Assembly (NCBI GenBank): GCA_008711295.1
Contig: VUYV01000008.1
Location: 424,823 to 488,822, forward strand
Direction: 5' to 3'
DNA: 64,000 nt
DNA from: Anarhynchus alexandrinus
Lineage: Eukaryota > Chordata > Aves > Charadriiformes > Charadriidae
Positions 38,258 through 47,364 of the stretch are shown piece by piece. A program made the translations under genes and the position numbers. Below the pieces are notes generated by a model. The model was given only the letters and a program-made list of their open reading frames with translations. It did not search any database and was not told where the DNA came from. Position 1 is the first letter of the stretch; each line of letters starts with the position of its first letter.

Positions 38258-41200
38258 NCGGGGGGGGTGGGGGGGGTGGAAAAAACCTCCATTATATTGA
38301 TGCGCTCCTTCTCATCAGTAGGTGGATCTGCTCTTGGAGTGCTGCCACGCAGGCGCTGGGCGCTGCCAGAGTCTCTGATTTTTCTCTGTTGGCAGAATAC
38401 GGTAGTGTTTTGTCCAGACAGCTCTGCTCTGGGAAGTTTGTGTAAACGCAGCTTCCAGAGCAGCTACTTCCTGCCAAGTGCTTTGCCAGAGATCTCCGCT
38501 GGCGGGGAGTGCTGTAGCAGAGATGTGGCTGTACACTGGATTCCTCTGCACAGCTCTCCGAAGTCCTCCTAAATCTCCAAGTAGGCTTCATCCATAAATG
38601 ACACGAGTTAATTAAGAAAAAAAAACAACAACTACCTCATTTGCGCACCTTCAGTAAGTGTTGGTGTTCTTGCTGTCTCACACTTGGCTCATTTGACTCT
38701 AAGTCCAGATAAATGTTTGTGTCATTTCTTCAGTTGCCCCATAAATCCTTCAGCCGTCCAAGTGGGAGCTGGTTCTTCTAGGAGGTGGGTATTTACCCGC
38801 CTGTGTCATCGTGACTTAAAGCGCAATTTCACAAGATTATTTTTAGCTAGGTAAAACAGCCTAGTAGAGGCTATAATTAAAATAGTTCATTACCATATTA
38901 ACAAAACACTTGCAAATTTAATCTCTCTCGCTGCACTCCAGTCTCACTGACTGCTGTTTAATTAGATGTCGATTGAAGCTCTGTTTGTCACTGCTCTAGC
39001 AGCCTGCGTGGTAAATGGTTCCGAGGCCAGCAGTGACAGCGATGGCTGCACCGTGCCGATCCCCGGGGCGCAGAGAGGGGTTAATGCAGCACTGCCTCTA
39101 TCAAGAGGTGGCAGAAATAATTTAGCTGGAAAGGCAGGAAGCAAGGAATCAGGATGCATCAGCTGTGCCATCCAGCTGATGTGTTCGAGAAACAGCTTTG
39201 CCTGTGCACATGCTCCTTCAGTGATGTTTTTCTCTTCTCTTCTGCCTGGCATGAGCTTTTTTTTATTATTTTTCCTTCCCGTAAAGTGCAAAACTTGCAG
39301 ATCCCCTCGTGTATGTTGCCAGCGGAGGGGGCGCAGCCTGGCTCGGGATCAGCTGCAATATTCAGCTTCCCACTTTATGAAGGCTTCTGTAGAAAACCAC
39401 AGGCTGGTGGGAATGGGTGTTTGTGCACGCAGATGCCCGGGGACAGGGACTCGTTGGGTGACTTGGTGTGAGGATAGCTCTTCATTCTGCAGGGCTGGAT
39501 AGCGAAGCAGGAAGCCCATTGTTTCAGCACCCATTGTTTGCTGGAAGGGGTCTGTAAACAAGTAATCTTTCTGCCTGAAAACATCAAAACAGTTGATAAT
39601 GCTCAGAGGCTTCCTCAGGACAGGACTTCCTATAGCTGATGTTCTTTTGTCTTCTTCCTCCTTGGCAGGTTATCAGCACTGTTGGAGTTTGCTGAAGAAA
39701 AAATGAAAGTCAACTATGTCTTTATTTGCTTCAGAAAAAGCAGAGAAGATAGAGGTGAGAACTTGTTCCTGCTGTCGGGTTTGCTCCCTAAATCTAAAAT
39801 GGTGCTGCTGCAGCTGTCCGAAAATCCGGTAACCCCAAGGCAGGGCTCCCCGGGACGCTTCCTACTGCAGTAAATGTTACATGCATAATTTTCATGTTGT
39901 TCTTACAAAGCAGAAAGTTTCTCATGGAGGAGATAAGCCCTTCCTTGAGAGGGAATATTCTGGTTTCTCCAGCAGGTGTGCTTTACTGTCCCGCAGTTAA
40001 ATTCTTACTAGTACTCTCATGCAGAAAGCTGCTCCTGAGTAACTTGGGAGTATTTTCTTGTCCAGAAATTGGTTAATAATTTCTCCTTTGGTAGGGAGCA
40101 AAGGTCTCCGTTTGGAGAAACCGGGGAGAGGTTATTACATGGGAAATGAACTCTTGTAGCTTGTTGCCCTGATGTTCATCTGCTTTTTAAAGATCTCCTG
40201 GCACTTTTGCCCTTCCTAGACCTACAGGTAATCCTGACCCTGGCTATAGATGCTTACAGCTTAAGGGGGCTGCATTAGGATCTAAAGATAGATATGTTGG
40301 ATGAGTGATTACAGCACGGAAGTTTGAGAAGATTTGTGATGAAGTACCAAGCTATGGATGTGTCACTTTAAATCTTCCTAGACGCAGGCTAGTAACCAAG
40401 CAATTGCCATGGCAGGAGTAATTCAAACCTTAATTCTAATTTTACTCTGCTGCTTCATGAGCTGCGCTGTCTTCTCTGAAACGGAGCACGTTAACGGAGC
40501 ACGTTATCAGAGCTAAGCTGTGCTGAGCCTGGGAAGATGTCGTTCCGTGTTACGATGCCAGGAAGAATTTTCACATTAAGTTCTTGCTATAATGCCGCCA
40601 CCACCACAGGTTGCGTAGGTGACCTCCGCGATGGCTGGGTACAGGAGACATCTGATACTGGGTTTTGTTTTTAAAAATGGGCTGTGTGTTGCTCTTGGAC
40701 GTGACTCAATTTGTATGAGTTCTGGAGCACTCCAGATCCCGGGTCCTTGTCTATGCCGTTGAAATCCAGTGCTGTCTTGAAAACATATCGGAGCTGCTTC
40801 GCATGACCGTTCAGTGGCTGGAAGCTGATCATCAGAGGGTGCCGCAGAGATCAGATGCTGCACCGGGGTAACTTTCACAGGTCACAGGGTTTAGTAATGA
40901 GCGAGCATGCAGCCAGTCACTGCATAATATAACCTTGTCTGACTGAGACAGGGCGGGTGTGTGGCTTCTGGGCTGACCCCACTCTGAATTCCTGTGCGTC
41001 ACCCACGGTGGCTTTCCTGGGGGACCACACTGAGCTGTGCCGAGCTGTCTTGAGTTTCCACTGAGCTCCAGGCCCTCCCCACAGAGACAGCAATTTTTTA
41101 TCAAGACCCTGAGTAAGCAGGTTCCTGTCTGCTGCTGTCTGACCCACTTTCAGGGCTCAAAGGGTGCTGGGACCTACATAAGCACAGAATAAAAACTTTG

Positions 41201-41689
41201 ACATGCCGCGGGATGACCAAGTGCATCCTGGGCCAGCAGCTGGTGCAGGCAGATAACCAACCACCGCTGTTTCTCAGAGGGGACGGAACAGACATCGCAG
41301 GAAAAACATGGATGAACCTGCTCTGTTGCACAACCAAAATCCCCATCATGCTTAGGAGCAGCTGTGGTGAATGCAGGAGGAGACGAGACCTCCTGTTTGA
41401 GAGGGCCGTCATGTTAAAATGGTTTCTTTCTGTGCAGGGAGCTCTGGATGTGCTTGCAGAGGGTGTTCAGTGCACTCTGATATTTTCGGCTTCTAGGGTG
41501 ACACAGGTAATGGAGGATAATTCCCGGTGGTAATGGATTTCCTTCTCTTTGATAGCTCCACTCCTGAAGACATTCAGCTTCTTGGGCTTTGAAATCGTGA
41601 GGCCTGGTCACCCCTCTGTCCCATCACGGCCAGACGTGATGTTCATGGTGTACCCCCTGGATCAGAACTCTTCCTCCGATGAAGAATAG
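28888..41689 (+). CDS. OAZ2: Ornithine decarboxylase antizyme 2 (five exons, +1 frameshift)
   Basis: Spliced gene: exons 28888-28907, 32309-32466, 37732-37907, 39669-39754 and 41556-41689, all with GT..AG introns. Reading frame 1 gives 32 residues (MINTQDSS..PLWCS) and stops at UGA 32,385-32,387. Skipping one base at that codon (frame resumes at GAT 32,386) yields 190 residues ending in an acidic SSSDEE; human OAZ2 has 189. Antizymes bind ornithine decarboxylase monomers, block dimer formation, promote its degradation by the 26S proteasome without ubiquitin, and restrain polyamine uptake. The conserved antizyme fold covers about residues 65-185, with hallmark stretches [27 protein letters not shown] and [15 protein letters not shown]. 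It is antizyme 2 rather than 1 or 3 by its N terminus and near identity to mammalian OAZ2. The gene converges on ZNF609, as in human. Confidence 0.95.
28908..32308. other. OAZ2 intron 1
   Basis: A 3.4 kb intron that starts inside the CpG island. It holds a short GGGAT tandem array at 29,151-29,179 and T-rich runs near 29,288-29,312 and 30,563-30,589. No other gene or recognised transposon was seen. Confidence 0.7.
29151..29179. repeat. (GGGAT)n microsatellite
   Basis: Five to six uninterrupted copies of the pentamer TGGGA/GGGAT in OAZ2 intron 1, close to the CpG island. The G triplets are regularly spaced and could form a G-quadruplex on the plus strand or in the nascent RNA. Confidence 0.85.
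32309..32466 (+). CDS. OAZ2: OAZ2 coding exon 2, carrying the frameshift site
   Basis: 158-bp exon between acceptor TTGCAG and donor GTGAG. Its first 76 bases finish the short upstream frame up to UGA at 32,385. After the +1 shift it encodes [19 protein letters not shown], matching the junction peptide of mammalian OAZ2. The acceptor is a tandem CAGTAG, so a variant lacking one serine (residue 7 or 8) is possible without changing frame. Confidence 0.95.
32379..32440 (+). promoter_or_regulatory. OAZ2: Programmed +1 ribosomal frameshift site with 3' pseudoknot
   Basis: Shift site UGC-UCC-UGA-U at 32,379-32,388: ribosomes stall at UGA with UCC in the P site and, when polyamines are high, move on by one base to read GAU. 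Two bases after the UGA an H-type pseudoknot can be drawn. Stem 1 pairs 32,390-32,401 with 32,417-32,428 (11 pairs plus one A-C mismatch). Stem 2 pairs GAUCCC 32,409-32,414 in the loop with GGGAUC 32,435-32,440. Sites and fold match the stimulator known for mammalian antizymes 1 and 2. This is the polyamine sensor of the pathway: more polyamine gives more antizyme and hence less ornithine decarboxylase. Confidence 0.95.
32467..37731. other. OAZ2 intron 2
   Basis: A 5.3 kb AT-richer intron. I see no internal exon, RNA gene or recognised transposon. The acceptor is preceded by a pyrimidine tract, CTCCTCCCTCCCCTGCACAG. Confidence 0.65.
37732..37907 (+). CDS. OAZ2: OAZ2 coding exon 3
   Basis: 176-bp exon, acceptor CACAG and donor GTAAGT. 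It encodes [20 protein letters not shown] and on through [11 protein letters not shown] (residues 60-117 and part of 118), the start of the conserved antizyme domain that binds ornithine decarboxylase. It ends in phase 2. Confidence 0.95.
37908..39668. other. OAZ2 intron 3, with a poly-T/N/poly-G junction
   Basis: A 1.8 kb intron. At 38,229-38,280 a run of about 28 T is followed by one N (38,258) and then G-rich sequence; this looks like a sequencing or contig junction and the local sequence should be treated as unreliable. Nothing else was recognised. Confidence 0.7.
39669..39754 (+). CDS. OAZ2: OAZ2 coding exon 4
   Basis: 86-bp exon, acceptor GGCAG and donor GTGAG. It encodes [20 protein letters not shown] and on to FRKSREDR (residues 119-146), part of the beta-alpha core of the antizyme fold. 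It joins exon 5 within an alanine codon. Confidence 0.95.
39755..41555. other. OAZ2 intron 4
   Basis: A 1.8 kb intron. A 13-bp direct tandem duplication (ACGGAGCACGTTA) lies at 40,481-40,506. The acceptor is TTCTCTTTGATAG. No other feature was recognised. Confidence 0.65.
41556..41689 (+). CDS. OAZ2: OAZ2 coding exon 5, with the stop
   Basis: Coding part of the terminal exon. It completes the alanine codon split with exon 4 and encodes [19 protein letters not shown] and on to [16 protein letters not shown], stopping at TAG 41,687-41,689. The acidic tail is slightly longer than the human one. Confidence 0.95.
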
Positions 41690-42365
41690 CTGCAGCGGGG
41701 GACTCCAGTGTGACCTGAAAATGCTGTTGAGGGGAGAGAGGGTTACTTCTCCTTTCTTGAGGAAAGGGAAAACAAGCTTCTGTTGGACTGAAACTGCATT
41801 TCTCATTGTTAGATTGGCCTGTGTATCCTCAGAGTTGACTATCTCATTGAAATGTGTTGCCTAGAGAACTATATATACACACATGTAATCACCAAATAGT
41901 AAATGGAAGATGTTTATGAACTGGCATAGGAGCTCTTTACGTGCAGCTGTGTGGTGTGTTAGCCTAGGGGTGCCCGGTGCCCAGGCCCTGCGTGGGAGAG
42001 CACAGCGGTAGATGCAGTATCAACTCCTTGACTTCTCCTAAACCCACGTTGGTCCTTTCCCCATCACCCGATGTGCGTTCATCTGCCAGACTACCTTTCG
42101 ATTTTTCACTCAGACTTAAGTAGAAGGCAGGTTTGGGGTGTTTAGGCATGTGGAGGAGACGTGCTCCAGTTTAACTTCTAACACTACATTAAAACCCCTG
42201 TGCGTCTCTGCTTTGGGGCGACCGATGCTGTTTTAACTGGTGTAACCTTTTTTATTTTTTTTGTAACTTCTTGCTCTTCCAGCTTTTGTTTTAAGCAGTC
42301 TTAACTCTGTTCAATGTTACCACTGCACTATCACAGCGTTCAATAAAAGGGGCATTCAGATGAAC
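41690..42365 (+). other. OAZ2: OAZ2 3' UTR
   Basis: Follows the TAG stop without an obvious splice site and ends about 20 bases after AATAAA at 42,342-42,347. A length near 0.7 kb is reasonable for an antizyme 2 message. A longer form could run to about 43,130, using the second signal at 43,109. Confidence 0.65.
42342..42347 (+). terminator. OAZ2: Poly(A) signal AATAAA of OAZ2 (proximal)
   Basis: Canonical hexamer in the unspliced sequence 653 bases after the OAZ2 stop, preceded by AT-rich 3' UTR. Downstream GT richness is modest, so usage is not certain. Confidence 0.65.
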
Positions 42366-43688
42366 TTCACCCAGCTGGGGCTGCTTATTTGAAAGGAACG
42401 GAGCCTGTGGTGGGCCTCCCGTAGTGCTGCGATGGTTTCAGAGGGTCAAGCGAGTGTTTGGAGCAATACCTCCGCCCTGGGGGGGAACGTTTCCTTACGT
42501 GCCTGCAGTGTGATGGTCCAAAGAGCCAAAAAAAAAAGCTCACGCCTTCAGCCTGAGGATGGGTAAGGAGCAGGCCCGTGGCTGTCACCTCTGTTCTTCC
42601 TCCTCACCTTTCCAAAGAGATGATCTCAAGACTTGAGACACCGAGCTAACGGCTGTATCCAAACCAAAGGGGGTTGCGTTGCTGGGGGGCAGGCGCAGAC
42701 GGTAGCTCTGCTGGGCACGGTGGAATGCTCACCCCGAATGGGGGCTTTCCCAGCAAGGAGGGATGCAGCAGCGGTGCCAGCAGTAGCTCACGTTTCAACC
42801 CTGCCCCTTCTGATGTTGGAGAATGAGGTTGTGCTCTTGTCTTTGTGCCACATGGATGTAACCTGGCTGGCTTTCTTTGAAGGCCATGTGAGAAGGGTGT
42901 ATTTATAAGCTGCGCCCCGGAGGTGTGCCGTGAGCTCTCTTCCTGGCCTGGCTGCTTGCCTGTGGACTTGTCCTTGTGTGCTTTGTTGTGCTCTCGCCTG
43001 TCTGTGGAGGATTTTGTTAAAAGCCAAAGCCGAGCCATTCCATAAACGTCACAGTCAGTGTTTTCTGTTTTGGGGGAGAGAGGTGGGACTGCAATTCAAG
43101 TTTGTGTGAATAAATCATCTTAAAGTTTGTGTCTCTTTTTCCCTCCTTCCCCTCCAATGAAACAAAAGTGGCTCCACACCTTCTTCAGTGAGGCATTAAA
43201 TCCAAAGTCTGTTTTAAAAACAGAGACTGTGCTGTGGGGAACATCTCTGCCCAAGCTTTTATTGCCCAAGCTTTCTGTCCTTGCTCCGGGCGCAGTGTAG
43301 AGCCAGAGGAGACCTTGCACCTATAACGCTGAATTCTAGTTCTGGCTTTTTGAAAAGCCAAGTTTTATCCCTTCTTGTAGCCCTTCCTTCCCTGGGCTGG
43401 TGGGTGTTTCTGCATGCTACAGGGCCCTGCTGCCACCCCATGGTGCTCCTCTATGAGCGCATCCCTGATGGGGTGGGAACTGCTTTGCTCCTTTCCTACC
43501 AGATAAAATTTGCTAGTAAAGTGTAAGGTCCTTGCCATGGGAGCTTGGAGCTCCTTCATAAGCTGCAGTTAGGAGGCTGTGCCCCTGCTTCTGCTTCTCT
43601 GATAACTACCAAATACTCTTCTGCCTTGGATCAAGCAAGTGTGGTCAAATGTAGAGGTCTTGGCTCACCGAGTGTCTTCAGAAATACC
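42366..43688. other. Convergent space between OAZ2 and ZNF609
   Basis: Tail-to-tail intergenic sequence. It contains the distal plus-strand signal at 43,109 and a minus-strand AATAAA at 43,258-43,263 that could serve a longer ZNF609 transcript. No coding sequence was recognised. Confidence 0.5.
43109..43114 (+). terminator. OAZ2: Possible distal poly(A) signal of OAZ2
   Basis: AATAAA followed within 20 bases by a GT/T-rich stretch (GTTTGTGTCTCTTTTT), the pattern expected of an efficient cleavage site. It lies 1.4 kb after the OAZ2 stop and before the end assigned to ZNF609 on the other strand. Confidence 0.45.
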
Positions 43689-45026
43689 CTCTTGAAAACC
43701 AAAATGGTGCCTCCTGTGCAGGTCACCTCCATTGCAAAGGTGGAGGAGCCACGCTCTGCCCTGTGGCACACCGGTCCCCAGCTGCCTCCCACAAAGGAGG
43801 ACAATGGAGATGGGCTTGCCTGGTGTGGGGGCAGGACCTTGACAGGCCATGGGGCAGCTGCCTGCTGGTGGTGCCCAGGGGTTTGAGCCTGGTGTTCTGA
43901 CCCAAATTGTCATGGCTGAGCTCAGCTGCAGCATCCCCAGGTGGAGCTGTATCTGCTGGTGGCAGAGCAGAGGGGCTGCGAGCAAGCAGAGGGGCNNNNN
44001 NNNNNNNNNNNNNNNNCTCCCCCCCACCCCCCCCAAAAAAAATCACTGGCCACAGCTTTTTGGGGACAAAGGACCAGAATTCGGGGGAGCAGGAAGAAAA
44101 AGCCACCCTCACAGGTTTGTGATTGTCTCTTAAAAAGATTTATTCTCTCTCCTTGCCCAAATGTACAAAGGCAAGAAGAGAAAAGTTTGTATATATATAT
44201 ATTTATATATATATATAAAAAAACAAGGAACTTGGTAATAATGTACACTTTACAGAAGGGCAGAATCAGGAAGACTGAAATGAAACCCAACACAGCAACG
44301 CCAATGGAAACAAGAGCTATAAACACCAAGGGTTTGATGCCCTGGCCGGCCGCTGGCGGGGCCCGGTGGGCAAGGGATGGGGCAGGGGNCTCTTGAAAAC
44401 CAAAATGGTGCCTCCTGTGCAGGTCACCTCCATTGCAAAGGTGGAGGAGCCACGCTCTGCCCTGTGGCACACCGGTCCCCAGCTGCCTCCCACAAAGGAG
44501 GACAATGGAGATGGGCTTGCCTGGTGTGGGGGCAGGACCTTGACAGGCCATGGGGCAGCTGCCTGCTGGTGGTGCCCAGGGGTTTGAGCCTGGTGTTCTG
44601 ACCCAAATTGTCATGGCTGAGCTCAGCTGCAGCATCCCCAGGTGGAGCTGTATCTGCTGGTGGCAGAGCAGAGGGGCTGCGAGCAAGCAGAGGGGCGCTG
44701 GGTGGGGTACAGGACCTGCTGCCCCACTGGGCCACCCCGCCACAGCCTTGGTGGCCACAGACCGCTGAGCTTGGCACCAGGAGCAGCATGTCTGCTTAAG
44801 CCCTCTCAGATGCCCTTGANCAGTTTGTATATATATATATTTATATATATATATAAAAAAACAAGGAACTTGGTAATAATGTACACTTTACAGAAGGGCA
44901 GAATCAGGAAGACTGAAATGAAACCCAACACAGCAACGCCAATGGAAACAAGAGCTATAAACACCAAGGGTTTGATGCCCTGGCCGGCCGCTGGCGGGGC
45001 CCGGTGGGCAAGGGATGGGGCAGGGG
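43689..45026. repeat. Two interleaved exact duplications with N gaps (assembly artefact)
   Basis: Block A, 43,689-43,995, recurs at 44,390-44,696 (offset 701). Block B, 44,184-44,388, recurs at 44,822-45,026 (offset 638). The pieces are separated by 21 Ns (43,996-44,016) and single Ns at 44,389 and 44,820. Order A-gap-X-B-n-A-Y-n-B with identical copies is what results when overlapping contigs are scaffolded without merging. Block B starts with a TATATA-rich low-complexity stretch that probably defeated assembly. The true locus most likely has one A and one B. Confidence 0.85.
44139..44144 (-). terminator. ZNF609: Candidate poly(A) signal of ZNF609
   Basis: AATAAA on the minus strand, about 3.1 kb after the ZNF609 stop. 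It falls in segment X of the scrambled contigs, so its real distance from the stop is uncertain. A further minus-strand hexamer lies at 43,258-43,263. Confidence 0.45.
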
Positions 45027-45775
45027 AGTGGCACCGCTGCGGGGGGACGGGGCGCCAGCCCCATGGGCAAGGCCTGACCAGGAAAAACCCAAAAAAAGAT
45101 CAAACCTCAAACCTATTCTGCTTAAACCGTTGTTTCATTTAACACCTAAAGGGAGACTCAACTGGGACCCAACTGGGTAAACTGTAAACCCCCTTTGATG
45201 CCAGCAAAGCCTGTGGCAGCCCCCCATCAGCCCCAGCCCAGACCCCCTCCTCCATGCCCCCCTGGAGCCGCTGGTGGGCCCCGGCCATGCCGGGAGCCAG
45301 GCTCTGCCAGACTGACCAAGGACTGGAGCAGCCGGCAGGACGCTCCTCCACAGGTGGGACGTGGGGGCTCCCCCCATCACCCTGACCCCTCCGGTCCCCA
45401 GCCTGGCGGCTGCGTGAGCCTCCATAATGGGCACGGGGTGGGTCAAGCCGCCACTGGGCATCACCTGCCCCATCCCCAAGGAGCATGTTGGGCCACACGG
45501 CCCCATCTCCTTGCAAAGACAACGAAGAGCGGAAGAAAAATGAGTCGAACGATGAGAGCAGGCTGGGGCTGCCATGCTGCCGGCACCCCAACCAGGGCCG
45601 AGACCAGTGAGCACCTCCTTTCCAACTAGGTAAAGTGGGATGGGGGGGGGGAAATGGGGAAAGAAAACAAAACCCAAAACAACAGCTTTCAAACAATTGC
45701 TTTTTACAGTATGTACAGAGCCCGGCGGGCAGAGCATCCCGGTACAGCGGCCCCCTTGGGGCCGGGTGCGACACG

Positions 45776-45795
45776 GACACACACACACACACACA
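45776..45795. repeat. (CA)n microsatellite
   Basis: About ten uninterrupted AC dinucleotides within the probable ZNF609 3' UTR, likely to vary in length between individuals. Confidence 0.85.
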
Positions 45796-47290
45796 ACCGA
45801 GACCGATGGCCCCCTCTCCGTGCTCCCTCGGCCAGGCAGGGGGGAGAGAGTCGGGGCAGCCCGGCTGCTGCGGGGCCGAGGTAGAGCATCGGCCCGGGGA
45901 GAGCCGCTGCGGGGCTGGGGGAGCAGAGGACCAGAAAGCCCCTGTCCTCGGGCGCTGAGGAGCAGCCGGGAGCGGGGACCAGCTTCCTCCAGGGCCTGGT
46001 GCCCCCAGTCCCGGCACGGGGCCGGAGGGGGGAACCGGCACGACCCCAAGTGCCTCTGGCAGAGCCTAAGTGTGCTTGTTCCTTGCCGGGCTCTGCCCGC
46101 AGCCTGGGGAAGCCGATTTAAAAGCAGAAGGTGGATGCGAAGGGCAGCCGCAGCCCTCTCGCCTCCTGCCCCGAGCGGGACGCACTGCCCCGGGGTTCGA
46201 GGAGCGCTTGCCGGGGTAGAGGTGGGGTGCAGAGGGAAGGCCAGGGGAGGGGTTTGCAGAGTCACAGCTCAAGAAACCAACTTGAAAGCTTCAGGCAGGT
46301 CCAGACCGTGCAAGGCACTGGGGAGGAACCCCGGCAGCCGGCTGGGTGATGGGTGCAGCCCCCAGCTCTGCGCCCGGCTGCGCCCCAGCCACCCCAGGGG
46401 GGGGACAGGGGGCAGAGGCCACCTCGCCGGGGCCAAGAGCAGCCCCCACCTCCCCCTACCCACCACTCCAGCTGTTGGCCACACGCTGCCCCGCAGGCAC
46501 AGAGCAGCAGGTGCTGTGGGGTGTGGGATGAGCCATGCGACTGGGAGGATGTCCCCGTGCCCCACGGCCACCTGCGGGTAGGCTGACACCCCTCCCCAGC
46601 TGGCACCAGCCTCCCCGCCACCCACGTGAGCCAGCCCTTCCTTTCCTGAGACCTTGACTCCACGATGGGCTCGGCCCCGCGCTTCGAGCCCTGGCGAGGA
46701 GCAGGCAGGAGGCAGCACCCCCCGCCTGCACCTAGTCCCACGGCACTCAGCCCCAGCGTGAAGCAGCGGCTCGCAGAGACATGGCGGGGTCCCAAATGCA
46801 TCGAGAAACCTCAGTGCTTCCGTTTCCTCTTCATATGCACCAGGCAGGTGAGTCACTTCCATCCCGAGCGCCGGTGCCCAGTAGAATAAATATTTCCGCA
46901 GGTACCAGCTCGCCCACTCACCGACGGGGACAGTGTGGAGGGGGCAGTCAGTGTGTGTCCGATGGAGGGGGGGAGAAGACAGAGTCTGCCTCGGATCACG
47001 GCAGGAACGTCAAGCAGAACAAATAACACCATTCAACTGATGTCTAAAGGAGTCTCCAGCGCTTCCCCATGTGAGCCAGTCACATGTCTCGTACAGCCCA
47101 GGCGTCCTGGCGCATCACGTCCTGCCACGACCCAAGGTCAAGTCAGCGCCCGCCGCCGGCAGCCCCTCATGCCCCAGGCAAAGCCCAAACCCTCAAGGAC
47201 ACCCCGCTGTGCACCCGTCCCGGCCACCTCCACCCCACAGGCAAAGCAGGGTGGCTGTGCCGGTGCCGCGAGAGGAAAGCCTTACCGTTC

Positions 47291-47364
47291 TCACCTCCGG
47301 GGAGGTGGGTATAGGGAGGGAGCGGAGCCTTGCTGGCTGGCGACGATGGCTGTAGAGGAGAGAC
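47291..47364 (-). CDS. ZNF609: ZNF609 last coding exon, with the stop
   Basis: Coding part of the terminal exon after acceptor CCGCAG. It encodes [20 protein letters not shown] and PRR, then TGA at 47,293-47,291, matching the end of the vertebrate protein. The stop lies inside AG-GTGAGA, a strong splice-donor look-alike, with a second one (GTAAGG) nine bases further on. Confidence 0.92.

Larger units (their letters stand above)
44139..47290 (-). other. ZNF609: ZNF609 3' UTR
   Basis: Region following the stop of the last coding exon. ZNF609 messages in mammals carry a long 3' UTR in the terminal exon, and the DNA here has no competing gene. It holds a minus-strand Pumilio element UGUACAUA (45,710-45,717), a CA microsatellite (about 45,776-45,795) and, between about 45,700 and 46,250, CpG-rich sequence. 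Open frames on either strand here, the largest 300-376 codons, are GC-driven and not genes. The distal end is blurred by the assembly duplication. Confidence 0.55.

Noticed and set aside
44187..44222. TATATA-rich stretch as a TATA promoter
   Set aside because: It is a low-complexity AT dinucleotide run in a 3' UTR, duplicated by misassembly, without a gene downstream on the plus strand.
45135..46581. Frames of 300-376 codons on both strands
   Set aside because: They overlap each other in the GC-rich ZNF609 3' UTR, have Pro/Arg/Gly/Ser-biased composition, and match nothing. Lack of stops follows from high GC content.
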